Source: Hennigella sp045617465 (lineage in GTDB: Bacteria > Bacillota_I > Bacilli_A > Mycoplasmatales > Mycoplasmoidaceae). Taken from it: a stretch of DNA of 64,000 nt. Each line of letters starts with the position of its first letter. Position 1 is the first letter of the stretch. The stretch spans positions 54,491 to 118,490 of the forward strand of contig JAZLIQ010000004.1 of the NCBI GenBank assembly GCA_045617465.1, read 5' to 3'. The position numbers and the translations under genes were made by a program. The notes under the pieces were generated by a model. That model was not told the DNA's origin. It searched no databases and was given only the letters and a program-made list of their open reading frames with translations. Shown here piece after piece: positions 10,037 to 20,233 of the stretch.

Positions 10037-11074
10037 ATGAAAAATATTCACGAATTAAAGAAAATTTTGCGTAGTCACTATAGCGCGTTATATTTATCTA
10101 AAACTAAAAAAATTCTAGAATCTAAGAAAGTTAAGAATCTATCGATTCTTAGATTCACTCATTTTAACAAAGAACCTGTATATGTTTGTGGTATTGAACA
10201 TTGTGTTCAATTCTTAAAAAAGGTGAATGGAATTTTTAAAGTTTACGGAGTAAAAGATGGAGATAAAGTAAAAGCTGGATACCCATTTCTAGTTATCGAA
10301 GGTGACTACAAAAAAATAGCTGAATTCGAGTCTGTTATTGATGGTATTTTAGCTCGTGAATCTTCTGTGTGCACACACATAAAAAAGATTTTAAAACACA
10401 TCAAACAAAGCCAACTAATTTTCATGGCAGATAGAGCAGATTTATATCTTGCTCAACCATATGATGGTTATGCTGCTTGGGTAGGTGGAATTAAGACCTT
10501 TACAACTAAAGGTCATATTGAACTTATCGAAGATAAAAAAGTAAAAGTTGTAGGCACAATGCCTCATGCTTTAATCCAACAATATAATGGAAATTTAAAT
10601 AAAGCTCTTTGAGCTTATCATGAAACTTTTCCAAATGAAAAGCTTTCAGCTTTAATTGACTATCATAATGATGTAACTAAGGAAATCAAAAAGATTGACA
10701 ATAGACTTAAACCATATATTGGTTCAATCAGAATTGACACCTCAGTTCGTATGTGTGATAAATCTGTAGTTAACAAACCAGAAAACTATGGCGTAAGCAA
10801 AGCTTTAGTCTTTAATGCAAGAAAAGCTTTGGATGCTAATAACATGAAGAATGTTAAGATAATTGTTTCAAGTGGTTTTACACCAAACAAAATCAAAGAT
10901 TTTGTTAAAAGTAAGGTTCCTGCAGACTTTTATGGGGTTGGTGGATCTTTAGTAAAAGTGGATGTTAATGTTACTGGAGACTTAGTTTATTTAAACAATA
11001 AACCGGAAGCTAAAACTGGTCGAGAAGTCAAAATTGACCATAAAGACTTAAATAAATTAAATATATATATTTAA
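10037..11074 (+). CDS. pncB: Nicotinate phosphoribosyltransferase
   Basis: 345 residues, in the short mollicute form. It reads as the NAPRTase/quinolinate-PRTase fold: an early RFTHFNKEPVYVCGIEH segment, the E-x-x-x-x-R motif ARESSVCTHI, a GTMPHALIQQ motif, IRIDTSVR, VSSGFTPNKI, and the phosphate-binding YGVGGSLV. It converts nicotinate plus PRPP to NaMN. With NadD (4035-5078) and PRPP synthetase (35609-36613) in the same window, most of the salvage route to NaAD is present. One TGA (LWAYHE) is read as Trp. A TATAAT at 10024-10029 would start RNA at or next to the ATG, so a leaderless mRNA is possible; no Shine-Dalgarno is seen. Confidence 0.9.
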
Positions 11075-11135
11075 TAAAAAATATATTAAAAATTTTAAGA
11101 ATATCTAATATATAAAATTAATATATTTATTTTTT

Positions 11136-12167
11136 ATGGCAAATCGAGAATATAAAACAACGGTTATCTCATATGATTCGAGGGAATCTCATATTCAAAC
11201 CACTGTAGAAAGTAAACCTGAGGTAAAAAATAACGAGTTACACAATGTTTTATTTAATGTAACTACGAAAGTACCTCATGTTACTGAAACTTTACCTACA
11301 GTAAAAATTGAAGGTGAAGAAACTAAAAAGATTGATTTACGTAGTATTGAAAAAATCAATAAGAATGCTCAATCATTACCAAGTTTCTATGTTCGTGAAT
11401 ACAAACGATCTTTTAGATTAGTTATTATGTGAATTCTTTTAACTGCTATTTGTATCGGTTTAGAAACATGGGCTTTAGTTGCCATTATCCAAAGTACAGT
11501 TAATAACTGAACTGCACTTACTTTAATTCCTGCTTTAGGATTATGTGTTGCAATGTTGGTTGTTTATATTAACAATTGGTTGAACTTTAGAAATGAAGCT
11601 AGAAATGTTGATTTTAGTCAGGGCAAGATTCCTACACTAAGTGTAATGAAACTTTACAAGCGTTTAAAGTCTGCTCATATCAATGTTAACTGATTCTGTT
11701 GTTTAGCTTATGTTGTTGGTGGACTAGCAATCTTAATAGCTTATCTAATTGGTTATGGTCTGGCTATTAATTACTTTGTAAAACATGGTGGAACAGAAGG
11801 ACAACAACTATTTGGTATTCTTGATCCAAACTTTGCTCCTTATGTTGGAACATGTGGTTCATCACTATTAATCACTGTGATTATTTGCGCAGCTGGAATG
11901 GTTGTCGCTTTCGGTTTGCACATAGTGTTACTAGTAACAAACTACACAAGAGCAGCTAAGATAGATAACTTCTATTCTGTTCAAATCGTAAGTGATGAAG
12001 AGCTAACTGCTCTAAAGAAAAAGAAAAACAAGAGAGATTTAATCATCTTCCTTGCTGTAGTTCTAGTTGTTGTGTTAATTGGTATGCTAATTTATAAATT
12101 AGTTAAATCTAAAAAAGTTAACAACACTGTTACTATCAATAACGGTCCAACAGTTAAACCTATTTAA
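11136..12167 (+). CDS. Conserved mollicute multi-pass membrane protein (MSC_0882-like)
   Basis: 343 residues. A polar N-terminal region of about 90 residues is followed by the segment SLPSFYVREYKRSFRLVIMW and then five hydrophobic helices at roughly 96-118, 125-147, 188-215, 240-268 and 306-330. The tail is short and polar, with Val/Thr/Asn and ending PTVKPI. The REYKRSFRL entry into the first helix resembles a widespread mycoplasma membrane family annotated as MSC_0882; I recall this pattern but could not check it. Function is unknown. No Shine-Dalgarno is obvious; the upstream gap (11075-11135) is AT-only. The gene runs 8 nt into the convergent rpe gene. Confidence 0.7.
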
Positions 12168-12810
12168 GTTTCTTAAATTCATTCAAATATTGGTCCATGC
12201 GTCCAATATTTTTAAAGAATCAACTTCCAGTTACAAATCAATCAACTTGGTTATAAAGTTGTTTGATGTAATCAAAATTAATACCACCATCAATCTCAAT
12301 TATCAATTTAGGATTAGAAGCTTTAGCTTGGTTAGCTATTTCTAAATTCTTTAATGATGCAGGAATAAATCCTTGTCCTGCTCAGCCCGGCTCAACAGAC
12401 ATAATCAAAACAACATCAGTACAAGATAACAAATCCTTGTATTTATTCAAATCTGTAGAAGGCTTAACTGAAAACCCTGCTAAAAAACCTAAAGAACGAA
12501 TCTTATCTAATAACTTTTTACTTTCTTCTATAGTTTGGCTTTCAGCATGAAAAGTTATAGAATTAACTTTATAGTTTCTATAAAGTTCAATTCACTCTTC
12601 TGGTTTGTTAACCATTAAATGAACATTTGGTTTTACACCCAATGTTTCTAATTCTTTTAGATACTCAGTCTTTAAAGCTGTAGGAGGAACAAACTTTCCG
12701 TCCATAACATCGTAATGTACAAATTCAAGACCAAAGTCTTTAATTTGTTTTAGTTGTTGTGAAGCTTGTTCTTTATTAATGCTTAATAATGATGGTTCAA
12801 TTATTTTCAT
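12160..12810 (-). CDS. rpe: Ribulose-phosphate 3-epimerase
   Basis: 216 residues. The TIM-barrel signatures are clear: EPSLLS at the start with the conserved Ser, FVHYDVMDGKFVPP with the metal-binding His and Asp, VHLMV, LIMSVEPGWAGQGF, and the phosphate-binding IEIDGGIN. It interconverts ribulose-5-P and xylulose-5-P in the non-oxidative pentose phosphate pathway and so feeds ribose-5-P to PRPP synthetase. An ACTCC/GGAGT Shine-Dalgarno precedes the ATG. It lies 8 nt after the AsnA-like gene, as third gene of a lysS-led unit. Confidence 0.93.
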
Positions 12811-12818
12811 AATTACTC

Positions 12819-13820
12819 CTAGAAGATTTCTAACTTCTCTGTCTTGATGAAATCAAGAAATTCATCAGGTCAAACAGATTTAACTACTTCTGCTAGATGA
12901 ACTTTATCTAATAGATAAAACAATAAATTTGTAAAGTTGATAACTAATGAAATATTTGATGGACGTTTTTTATCAAAAACGTTTTTATCATAAAGTTCAT
13001 TTGTTAATTCAAGAGGGTTAACATCGTTTAGTTGTGATTTGGCTGTTGAGCCTGAAGGTCTTTTACAAACATTAATCAAATGAATTGGTTTACCATTAAT
13101 CTTGTCATATACATATAGTCCACAAGATAATGAATTATCTTGAGCAGTTGGAATAGACGCTTCTAATGATTTGCCAGATCTAAGTTTTTTAATATTGTGT
13201 TGAACAATAACAAAATTATTTTCACTGCAAAAATGTTTAAATGCTTCTTGTAATGATAGAGTTCGATAAGAGTTTTCAATCTTTTGTGCATCTACAACAC
13301 AAATGTCTTTGACAAATGCTTTTTTTGTTTGAACCTTAAATATTTTCTTAAGTTCTAAATGATTAGCTAGATTTAATAAATCTAAAAATGTTTGTTTTGC
13401 TAAAGATGTGAAATATTCCATGTTCAAATTTATAGGCATAGATAATTCAACATCAATTTCTCAGTTAATCACTGAATCTAAATTTGTTTGCGATGCATCT
13501 CTTTTTATAAATGGAGCAAACGTTGCAATGTTTTCATTTTTAAATGAATTGCTTGCAATCATTAAATAGTTATCTTGTGCAGAGTTAAGACATAAGATTT
13601 CATTGTTTTTGATGTTATCAAAACTAATAATTCTGTCTCCAGTTAAATAAGAGATAGCAGAATTTTTATTATTAACGATTAAAGCTGGATCGAGATAAAT
13701 GCATTTGTATTTACCATGTAAATAATCAAATATCTTTTGTCGTAAAATCGATGAATAAATCATCGTTTCTTTTAAATTTAATTTAGGTCTATAGGCAAAG
13801 GGAAAATTATATCTTCTCAT
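12819..13820 (-). CDS. Degenerate asparagine synthetase A (AsnA)-like protein
   Basis: 333 residues, the AsnA length. Collinear matches by eye to AsnA: DPALIVNNKNSAISYLTGDR for the APLFV..LNDELNG..R block; SVINWEIDVE where AsnA has VYVDQWDWE; KLRSGK near 208 for KLSDG; an INGKPIHL strand for NGDILVWN; and the C-terminal LLFYLLDKVHLAEVVKSVWP for the LLLQ-HIGQVQAGVWP helix. The catalytic motifs are lost: LAKWKR becomes a different NSAQDNY segment, and the GGGIGQSR motif-3 Arg is replaced by SLVINFTN. I infer a pseudoenzyme or an enzyme with another substrate. AsnA is related to class II aaRS, and the gene follows lysS by 3 nt, which suggests a shared role, not proven. Confidence 0.7.
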
Positions 13821-13823
13821 TGA

Positions 13824-15302
13824 CTACTTAGCATCCTTCATATGAGGGAATAGCAAAACATCTCTAATTGATTCTTTACCAGTTAGTAACATTACTAAAC
13901 GGTCTACACCAATTCCTACACCACCAGTTGGTGCAAGTCCATATTCCAGAGCATCAATGTATTCCATATCAACTTCGTTGGCTTCAGTATTTCCCATTTC
14001 TTTTTCTTTGATTTGAGCTTCAAATCTTTCTAGTTGATCAATTGGATCATTTAATTCAGAGAAAGCATTTGCATATTCTTTTTGACAAATGAATAATTCA
14101 AATCTTCTAACCATTCTAGGATCCTTTGGATCTTTTTTAGCTAAAGGAGAAATATCAAGTGGGTGTTGTGTAATAAATACTGGTTGTAAACATTTTTCTT
14201 CACAGTATTTTTCAAAGAACATTGAAATAACATGTCCTCTTGTATTTTGGTGAGGTAATAATTCAATGCCATCTTTTTTAGCTAATTCAACAGCTTCTTT
14301 GTCAGTTTTAATTTTATTAAAATCAACTTTAGCTACTTCTTTAATCATGTCAATCATTGAAATACGTTTAAATGGTTTTGAGAAATCAATATCAACACCT
14401 TTGTATTTCAAAGTTGTTTTATTAATTTTCTTTGCAACATACTTAATGATGTTTTCTGTTAAGTCCATCATATCTTCAAGATTAGCGTAAGCTTGATAAG
14501 CTTCAATTGAAGTAAATTCAGGATTGTGCATTGGATCCATTCCTTCATTTCTGAAGATACGTCCCATTTCATAAACTTTTTCAAAACCACCAACAATTAA
14601 CTTCTTAAGTGGAAGTTCTGTAGCAATTCTTAGATAGTAGCTTCTATCTAATGTATTGTGATGAGTAGTAAATGGTCTTGCAGCAGCTCCACCTAGTTTA
14701 GGTGAAAGGATTGGAGTTTCCACTTCAAGAAATTCTTCTTTAGCCATATATTCACGAATGTATTGTAAAATCTTTGTTCTTGTAACAAAGGTATTAAGAC
14801 TATCACGATTTGTTAATAGATCAAGATATCTTTTTCTTGCTCTAATTTCTTCATCAGCTAAACCATGGAATTTTTCAGGAAGTGGAATTAATGACTTAGC
14901 TAAAATAACAAAATCAGTGACTTTAATAGTTACTTGTCCTGTCATTGTTTTCATTGGTGTACCAGTTATACCAATGATGTCACCTAGATCAAGAAGTTGT
15001 TTAAACATTTGGAATTTTTCAGGGTCAAATGTTTTTTTATTTATATAAAATTGCAACTCACCAGAAAAATCAGAGATAACACCAAATGTTTGTCTAATAG
15101 CCATTACTCTACCAGCAACTTTGATTTCATCTTTGTTTTCTTGTAGCTGTTCGTGACTAAATTTATCATATGCTTTGATAAAACTCTCACAAGTGTGAGT
15201 TCTTTCAAATTTTTCTATTGTATATGGGTTTTTCCCCATTTCAATTAATTTTTGTAATTTAGTACGTCTTGCTTGTTCTTGATCGTTAAATTTACGTTCC
15301 AT
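13824..15302 (-). CDS. lysS: Lysyl-tRNA synthetase (class II)
   Basis: 492 residues. An N-terminal OB fold (about 55-150, VAGRVMAIRQ..) precedes the class II core. Motif 2 is RIFRNEGMDPMHNPEFTSIE (residues about 250-270) and motif 3 GVGIGVDRLVMLL sits near the C-terminus. It charges tRNA-Lys in the cytosol. The ATG at 15302 is preferred: AGGTG lies 6 nt upstream. A GTG nine bases further out overlaps that ribosome-binding site and is rejected. A minus-strand TATAAT at 15326-15331 would drive lysS, the AsnA-like gene and rpe. Confidence 0.96.
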   Translation of the reverse strand: MERKFNDQEQARRTKLQKLIEMGKNPYTIEKFERTHTCESFIKAYDKFSHEQLQENKDEIKVAGRVMAIRQTFGVISDFSGELQFYINKKTFDPEKFQMFKQLLDLGDIIGITGTPMKTMTGQVTIKVTDFVILAKSLIPLPEKFHGLADEEIRARKRYLDLLTNRDSLNTFVTRTKILQYIREYMAKEEFLEVETPILSPKLGGAAARPFTTHHNTLDRSYYLRIATELPLKKLIVGGFEKVYEMGRIFRNEGMDPMHNPEFTSIEAYQAYANLEDMMDLTENIIKYVAKKINKTTLKYKGVDIDFSKPFKRISMIDMIKEVAKVDFNKIKTDKEAVELAKKDGIELLPHQNTRGHVISMFFEKYCEEKCLQPVFITQHPLDISPLAKKDPKDPRMVRRFELFICQKEYANAFSELNDPIDQLERFEAQIKEKEMGNTEANEVDMEYIDALEYGLAPTGGVGIGVDRLVMLLTGKESIRDVLLFPHMKDAK

Positions 15303-15325
15303 AGTTTTCACCTAATATTAAATTA

Positions 15326-15331
15326 ATTATA
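15326..15331 (-). promoter_or_regulatory. -10 box of the lysS unit
   Basis: TATAAT on the minus strand, about 24 nt upstream of the lysS ATG, with the AGGTG ribosome-binding site in between. No clear -35 box. Confidence 0.5.
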
Positions 15332-15362
15332 TAAGTAAAAAAGATAATAATTTGAAAGTATA

Positions 15363-15391
15363 AATAAAAAAGAGGAATTATCTCCCCTTTC
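15363..15391 (-). terminator. Intrinsic terminator overlapping the end of hpf
   Basis: On the minus strand AAAGGGGA pairs with TTCCTCTTT (one G-U pair) around a short loop, followed by a T-run. The hpf stop codon (15378-15380) lies inside the hairpin, so the terminator is built into the 3' end of the gene. Confidence 0.7.
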
Positions 15392-15677
15392 TTAATTTTG
15401 TTTTTGCTCTTCTTAATTGGTCTTCCAATTTATCTAAAGCATTATTTGTTGCCCCATAAATTGTTGTACCAGTTGCTTCGGAGCGTAAAATATTTTTTCC
15501 TTTAACGTGAACGTTAATTCTTGTTTTGAAAATATTTCTTTTATCATAATGAACGATTTCAACTTTTACATCGTCATTGATAAAATTGTATTTTGCTAGT
15601 GAACTTAGAGATTGTTTAACACCAGCTTCGACTGCTTTCGATCGATCGCAGTCTTTTCATCTTATTTGTAAGTTCAT
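15378..15677 (-). CDS. hpf: Ribosome hibernation-promoting factor, short form (HPF/YfiA)
   Basis: 99 residues, matching short HPF without the long-form dimerisation domain. It starts MNLQIRWKDCDRSKAVEAGV, the beta-alpha-beta fold typical of the family. Central EIVHYDKRNIFKTRINVHVKG and a basic helix NALDKLEDQLRRAKTKLRKG end the protein. The family binds the 30S decoding region and silences idle ribosomes. One TGA is Trp (IRW). It follows the DJ-1 gene by 12 nt with an AGAGGTAC ribosome-binding site. Confidence 0.88.
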
Positions 15678-15689
15678 TTGTACCTCTAT

Positions 15690-16250
15690 CTATTTTCAAT
15701 ATTTATAGCATATTTGTTTTGCTACATCCTTTGCTTTAGTAGGAGAAATAAATTTCTTAACTACCGTTAAAGCAAAGTCAATTGTGGTTCCTGCTGCCTT
15801 GCTGGTGATGAAGTTCTTGTCAATTACAACATCATCTTTAACATGGTGTTTTAATCCTGTTTCATATCCAGGGTAGCAAGTTACCTTGATGTTATCAATA
15901 ATACCTAATTGGTTTAACACTGTTGGAGCAGCACAGTTGGCCATGATAGTTACATTGCTCTTAGCTACTTTACGTAAATGTGAAACCAATTTAGCACATT
16001 GTACTGGGTCTAAAAAAGAACTGCAACCTTTACCGCCCGGTAAATAGATTGCAGAATACTTTGATAGATTTTCCTTAGCAAGGATGTCATCACATGAAAT
16101 GTGGACACCGTTTTGCATAATCAAACTCTTCTTCTTTTCGATAGAGATAATTTGAACACTAATACCTGCTCTTCGTCAGATATCGGCGGGAATGATTACT
16201 TCCATTTCCTCGCATTGATTTGCAACAATAATTGCGATTGATGTTTTCAT
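15690..16250 (-). CDS. DJ-1/PfpI family protein
   Basis: 186 residues. The Rossmann-like flavodoxin-type fold shows an N-terminal IAIIVANQCEEMEVIIPADI with the conserved Glu, IYLPGGKGC, and a nucleophile-elbow Cys in MANCAAPTVLNQLG near residue 105. These mark the DJ-1/ThiJ/PfpI family, linked to oxidative and carbonyl stress; the exact reaction is unknown. Two TGA Trp codons, one two residues before the stop. The minus-strand TATAAT at 16259-16264 is so close to the ATG that the mRNA may be leaderless; an AGGTG lies only 1-2 nt before the ATG, too close for a normal ribosome-binding site. Confidence 0.85.
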
Positions 16251-16260
16251 ACACCTATAT

Positions 16261-16286
16261 TATAACTTATTTAAAAATAAGTTATA
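16261..16286. promoter_or_regulatory. 26-bp perfect palindrome between metG and the DJ-1 gene
   Basis: Arms TATAACTTATTT and AAATAAGTTATA flank a central AA. It lies just after the metG stop and overlaps the -10 box of the DJ-1 gene (16259-16264). It could be the metG terminator, but it lacks a long T-run; it could also be an operator for the DJ-1 gene. Confidence 0.45.
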
Positions 16287-16299
16287 AGCAGGCAATTTA

Positions 16300-17838
16300 T
16301 TATTTTTTATCAATTCTTGGGAAAATAGGTGACAAATCACCAATTTTGTGACCTTGTCAGTTTTTCTTTAAATTTTCCATTTTTAATGGTAAATCAAAAG
16401 CCTTTTCAATAGTTTGAGATGTCTTAACCAAGATTGGTTTTAACAAAATCATTAAGTTAACTGTACCACTAAAAATAATATTTAAGCAGTTAGCTAATTG
16501 TTGTTTTTTACTTGAATCTTTTGCTAAAACTCAAGGTTTTGCATCTTCAATATATTTGTTCAATACGTTGTATTGATCTTGGATTTTATCTAACAAAGTA
16601 TTGATTTCAAATTTTTCGATATAAGCTTTATAGTGAGTCAATAATTTTGCTTCACTATTTAATACTTTTTTATCTAAATCTGTAAGTGTTTTCTTATCAA
16701 ATTCTGGAATAACGTTTTGATAATATTTTTTTAACATTCCAGCAATTCTTGTTGCCATGTTACCATAGTTATTAGCCAATTGTGAATTAATTGTTTCAAC
16801 AAATAATTCATGACTAAAGATTCCATCTTTTTCTAGATTCACTTGTCTAACAATATAGTATCTAAATGTGTCAGAACCATATTGGTTGATGTAATCATAT
16901 GGATTAACGATGTTACCTAAAGATTTAGACATCTTTCCTTCTTTTGTTACAACTCAACCATGGCTCATAATATGAGTTGGTAATCTTAAGCCTAACATGT
17001 TCAATAAGATTGGTCAGTAGATGCAATGGAATCTTGTAATTTCTTTTGACATTAAATGGACAACTTCTGTTTCATTGTCTTGTCAATATTTTTTAAAATT
17101 CTTATCGTTTTTACTTAAGTAACCTAAACCTGATAAATAACTTAACAAAGCATCTATTCATACATAGATAACATGTTTTTTATCTTCAAGTATTGGTATA
17201 CCCCAAGTAATACTTGTTCTTGTTACTGATAAATCTTCTAGTCCTTTATCAATAAATGAACCGATCAATTCATTGATTCTACTTTGAGGAACAACAAAGC
17301 CTTTAACCTCAAATAATTTTTTAATTCAATCTGTAAACTTGCTTACAGCAAGAAAATAAGATGGTTCATTTTTAACTGTTAGTTCATGACCAACTTTACA
17401 ATAAAGTTTTCCATCTTTTTCTACAGCTTGATCTTTTGTATAGTTTTCTTCACAATTTACACAGTAAAGACCTTTTCATGTTCCTTCATAAATGTGTTTA
17501 TCAGCTAATAATTGACTAAATGTTTTTTGAACAGCTTGGCAATGAATTTCATCAGTCGTTCTAATAAAATTAGAGTAATCAATATCTAAATCTTTTCATA
17601 ATTGTTTAAAATCTTTAGTTACACTATCAAGCATCTCTTGCACTTCAAGATTATTCTTCTTTGCAGTATCTTGAATCTTTTGTCCATGTTCATCCATTCC
17701 TGTAAGGAAAAAGACATCATAGCCGATTGCTTTTTTATATCTAGCAATGACGTCAGCTAAAATAGTGGTATAAGCATGACCAATGTGTGGTTTACCAGAT
17801 GCATAATAGATAGGTGTGGTAATAAACAATTTTTTCAT
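16300..17838 (-). CDS. metG: Methionyl-tRNA synthetase
   Basis: 512 residues. Class I signatures: GKPHIGHAYT (HIGH, residues about 17-20) and KEGKMSKSLGN (KMSKS, residues 302-306). The single knuckle CVNCEENYTKD with CKVGHE suggests the short MetRS type. It ends RIDKK with no C-terminal tRNA-binding (EMAP/Arc1p-like) domain. More than ten TGA codons are read as Trp. fmt at 60816 would formylate the charged initiator tRNA. It lies downstream of the ribosomal super-operon but behind its terminator. Confidence 0.96.
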
Positions 17839-17884
17839 AATATATATTTAATTTTAATTTAAAAATAAATAAAAATATATTAAA

Positions 17885-17911
17885 TAAAAAATCATACCTT
17901 TTAGGTATGAT
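17885..17911 (-). terminator. Intrinsic terminator of the ribosomal super-operon
   Basis: On the minus strand ATCATACC pairs with GGTATGAT across a short TAAAA-type loop, followed by a run of T residues. It lies about 10 nt after the rplQ stop and separates the S10-spc-alpha cluster from metG. Confidence 0.88.
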
Positions 17912-17920
17912 CTTTTGACG

Positions 17921-18280
17921 TTAAACTAATTGAATGATTGCCATCTTAGTGTTGTCACCAGCACGGTTGTCTAGTTTTAGAACACGTGTGTAACCACCTT
18001 TACGATCAGCATATTTCTTAGCTAATGTTGTTGTTAGTTTCTTAAGAATTTCTTGTTGATTCATTTGTTTGTTTTTAACAACAAATGACATAATTTCTTG
18101 CTTAGCAGCTAATGTGTTTTTCTTACCAAGAGTAATTAAGTGATCAACATGTTTTCTTAATTCTTTAGCTTTTGCTTGAGTTGTTTCAATGTAGCCATAA
18201 ACAATTACATCAGTAGCTTGTTGTCTGATTACCATTCTTGTTCAAGCAGAATTTTTTCTATGTGTTATTACAAAAGACAT
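17921..18280 (-). CDS. rplQ: 50S ribosomal protein L17
   Basis: 119 residues, last gene of the super-operon. Starts MSFVITHRKNSAWTRMVIRQ; an internal Met after WTR is not the start, because the L17 N-terminus continues through a TGA-Trp (SAW) to the ATG at 18280. The DRKGGYTRVLKLDNRAGD block is diagnostic. An intrinsic terminator follows 10 nt after the stop. Confidence 0.96.
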
Positions 18281-18291
18281 AATTTATCTCC

Positions 18292-19263
18292 TTAATTTTT
18301 CTTGAATGTTAAACCGTAGTCTTGTAATTTCTTACGGATTTCACGTAATGAAGTTTTACCAAGGTTTTTAATTTTTTCAACATCAGCTCTAGTCATATTA
18401 GACAATTCTTGAATTGTTCTAATACCAGAACGTTTCAAGCAGTTGTATGATCTAACAGATAGTTCAAGATCGTCAATGGAAACTGAAGTAACTGCTTGTT
18501 CTTGAGTTTCTTCGTTTTCCTTCATCATTTGAAGTTGAGCAATTCTTTCATTGATTTGAACAAGTTGTTCAAAGTGTTCAACTAAAATTTTGCTTGCGTA
18601 AGCAACAGCATCAGTAGGTGTTACTGCTCCATTGGTTACAACATCTAATGTTAAGTAGTCACCCATGTGGTTCTTACTAATCTTTCTTTCATCTACATGG
18701 TATCCAACTTGTAATACTGGACAGAAGTTAGAGTCAGTAGCAATAATAGAAAGTGTGCTAATTTGTTCTTGGTTTTCTTTGAAAGATTTAAAACCACGAC
18801 CATTAGCAGCAAAGATTTCCATCTCGAATTTCGGTGTTGCTTTAGTTTTAGTAGCAATGTATAGATCAGGGTTTACTACTTCAAAACCTACAGGAAGTTC
18901 AATATCTTCAGCCTTAATTACACCAGCTTCCTTAACACTAATTTTCATAGTTGGTCAGCTGTGTAATTCTGTACCTTCAGGAATTGCTTCTTCTGAGATT
19001 TTTAAAACTAATTGTTTTAGGTTAAGGATGATTTGTGTAACATCTTCCTTAATACCATCAATTGCTTGGAATTCATGGTTTACTCCAGGAATTTTAATTG
19101 CAAATACACTTGCACCTGGAATGTTTGAAAGGATAACTCTTCTTAGAGCATTACCGATAGTAATACCAAAACCTGATTCCAATGGACCTATTTCAAATTT
19201 TCCATGGTTATCATTAATTTCGTTTACGATTGGTTTAATAGAATATTTAATAAATTTTTCCAT
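18292..19263 (-). CDS. rpoA: RNA polymerase subunit alpha
   Basis: 323 residues. The N-terminal dimerisation domain has LESGFGITIGNALRRVILSN and the alpha-CTD (about 255-323) has the helix-hairpin-helix pattern DLELSVRSYNCLKRSGIRTIQEL. A single TGA at about residue 103 (LHSWPTM) must be Trp to join the halves. It assembles the polymerase core. It sits between rpsK and rplQ, the usual alpha-operon order. Confidence 0.97.
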
Positions 19264-19278
19264 ATATGTGCTCCTTTA

Positions 19279-19707
19279 TTAACGTGGTTTCTTTGGCGGT
19301 CTACAACCATTGTGTGGAATTGGTGTTATATCAGCAATTTCAGTGATTTGTAAACCAGCAGCAGCTAATGATCTGATTGCGGTATCTTTACCACGACCAA
19401 TACCATTACATCTTACAGCAACAGTTTTTAATCCCATAGCCATTGCTTCTTTTGCGCATTGTTCTGCAGCAATACCAGCAGCATATGGAGTTGCTTTCTT
19501 GCTACCTTTGTAACCGATAGTTCCAGCAGATGCTCATTTAATAGCATTACCAGCCATATCAGTTATGGTAACAATTGTATTGTTAAGGGTAGAGTGAATG
19601 TATGCCATACCATTAACTGAGGCAAGACGTTTTTTCTTCTTACCAGCTTTTTTAGCAGCAGGTTTCTTTTCAGAAGCTGCAGCAGTTGTTTTAGTTTGTT
19701 CAGCCAT
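19279..19707 (-). CDS. rpsK: 30S ribosomal protein S11
   Basis: 142 residues. The core begins at AYIHSTLNNTIVTITDMAG and contains ATPYAAGIAAEQC and the C-terminal PHNGCRPPKK. It has an extra N-terminus of about 20 residues rich in Ala and Lys (KTTAAASEKKPAAKKAGKKKK), the first of several such tails in this cluster. One TGA Trp (IKWASAG). An AGGAGG ribosome-binding site lies upstream. Confidence 0.96.
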
Positions 19708-19722
19708 TGTTCTATCCTCCTA

Positions 19723-20097
19723 TTACTTAGTTTCTTGTTTCTTGTTAGCAATAGTCTTTCTAGGACCTTTACGTGTTCTTGCGTTGGTCTTAGTTCTTTG
19801 GCCTCTAACAGGTAAACCTTTTTTATGTCTCATACCACGATAACAATTAATCTCCATTAATTGCTTAATGTTCATTGCAACATCTCTACGTAAGTCACCT
19901 TCGATGGTGTACTTACTTGCTGCTTCACGGATAGCTGCAAATTCTTTTTCTTCTAGATCTGCAGTTTTCTTTTCTGGATCAACACCTGCAGTTTTGCAGA
20001 TTTTCTTACCAGTAGAAATACCTATCCCATAGATAGCAGTTAAAGCATATGCAATCTTTTTATTATTTGGAATATCTACACCTAATAAACGTGCCAT
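19723..20097 (-). CDS. rpsM: 30S ribosomal protein S13
   Basis: 124 residues, normal length. Starts MARLLGVDIPNNKKIAYALTAIYGIG with the helix-hairpin-helix motif, and carries the RGMRHKKGLPVRGQRTKTNARTRKG tail (two pieces: RGMRHKKGLPVRGQ, TKTNARTRKG) that contacts tRNA at the P site. It sits between rpmJ and rpsK in the standard order. Confidence 0.97.
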   Translation of the reverse strand: MARLLGVDIPNNKKIAYALTAIYGIGISTGKKICKTAGVDPEKKTADLEEKEFAAIREAASKYTIEGDLRRDVAMNIKQLMEINCYRGMRHKKGLPVRGQRTKTNARTRKGPRKTIANKKQETK

Positions 20098-20106
20098 ATT
20101 TTCTCC

Positions 20107-20220
20107 TTATCCTTGTCTTTGTTTGTGTTTTGGATTCTTGCAAATTACCATTACACGTCCATGTCTTTTAATTACTTTACAATCTTTACAGATTGGTTTT
20201 ACAGAAGCTCTTACTTTCAT
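20107..20220 (-). CDS. rpmJ: 50S ribosomal protein L36
   Basis: 37 residues: MKVRASVKPICKDCKVIKRH opening and HKQRQG end. It keeps the zinc ligands CxxC, a third Cys and a late His, the zinc-binding C+ form. The single copy sits between infA and rpsM, its standard place. Confidence 0.95.
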   Translation of the reverse strand: MKVRASVKPICKDCKVIKRHGRVMVICKNPKHKQRQG

Positions 20221-20233
20221 ATATACCTCTTTC

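Noticed and set aside
15303..15311. GTG start for lysS nine bases upstream
   Set aside because: The GTG is part of the AGGTG ribosome-binding site; the ATG at 15302 has correct spacing.
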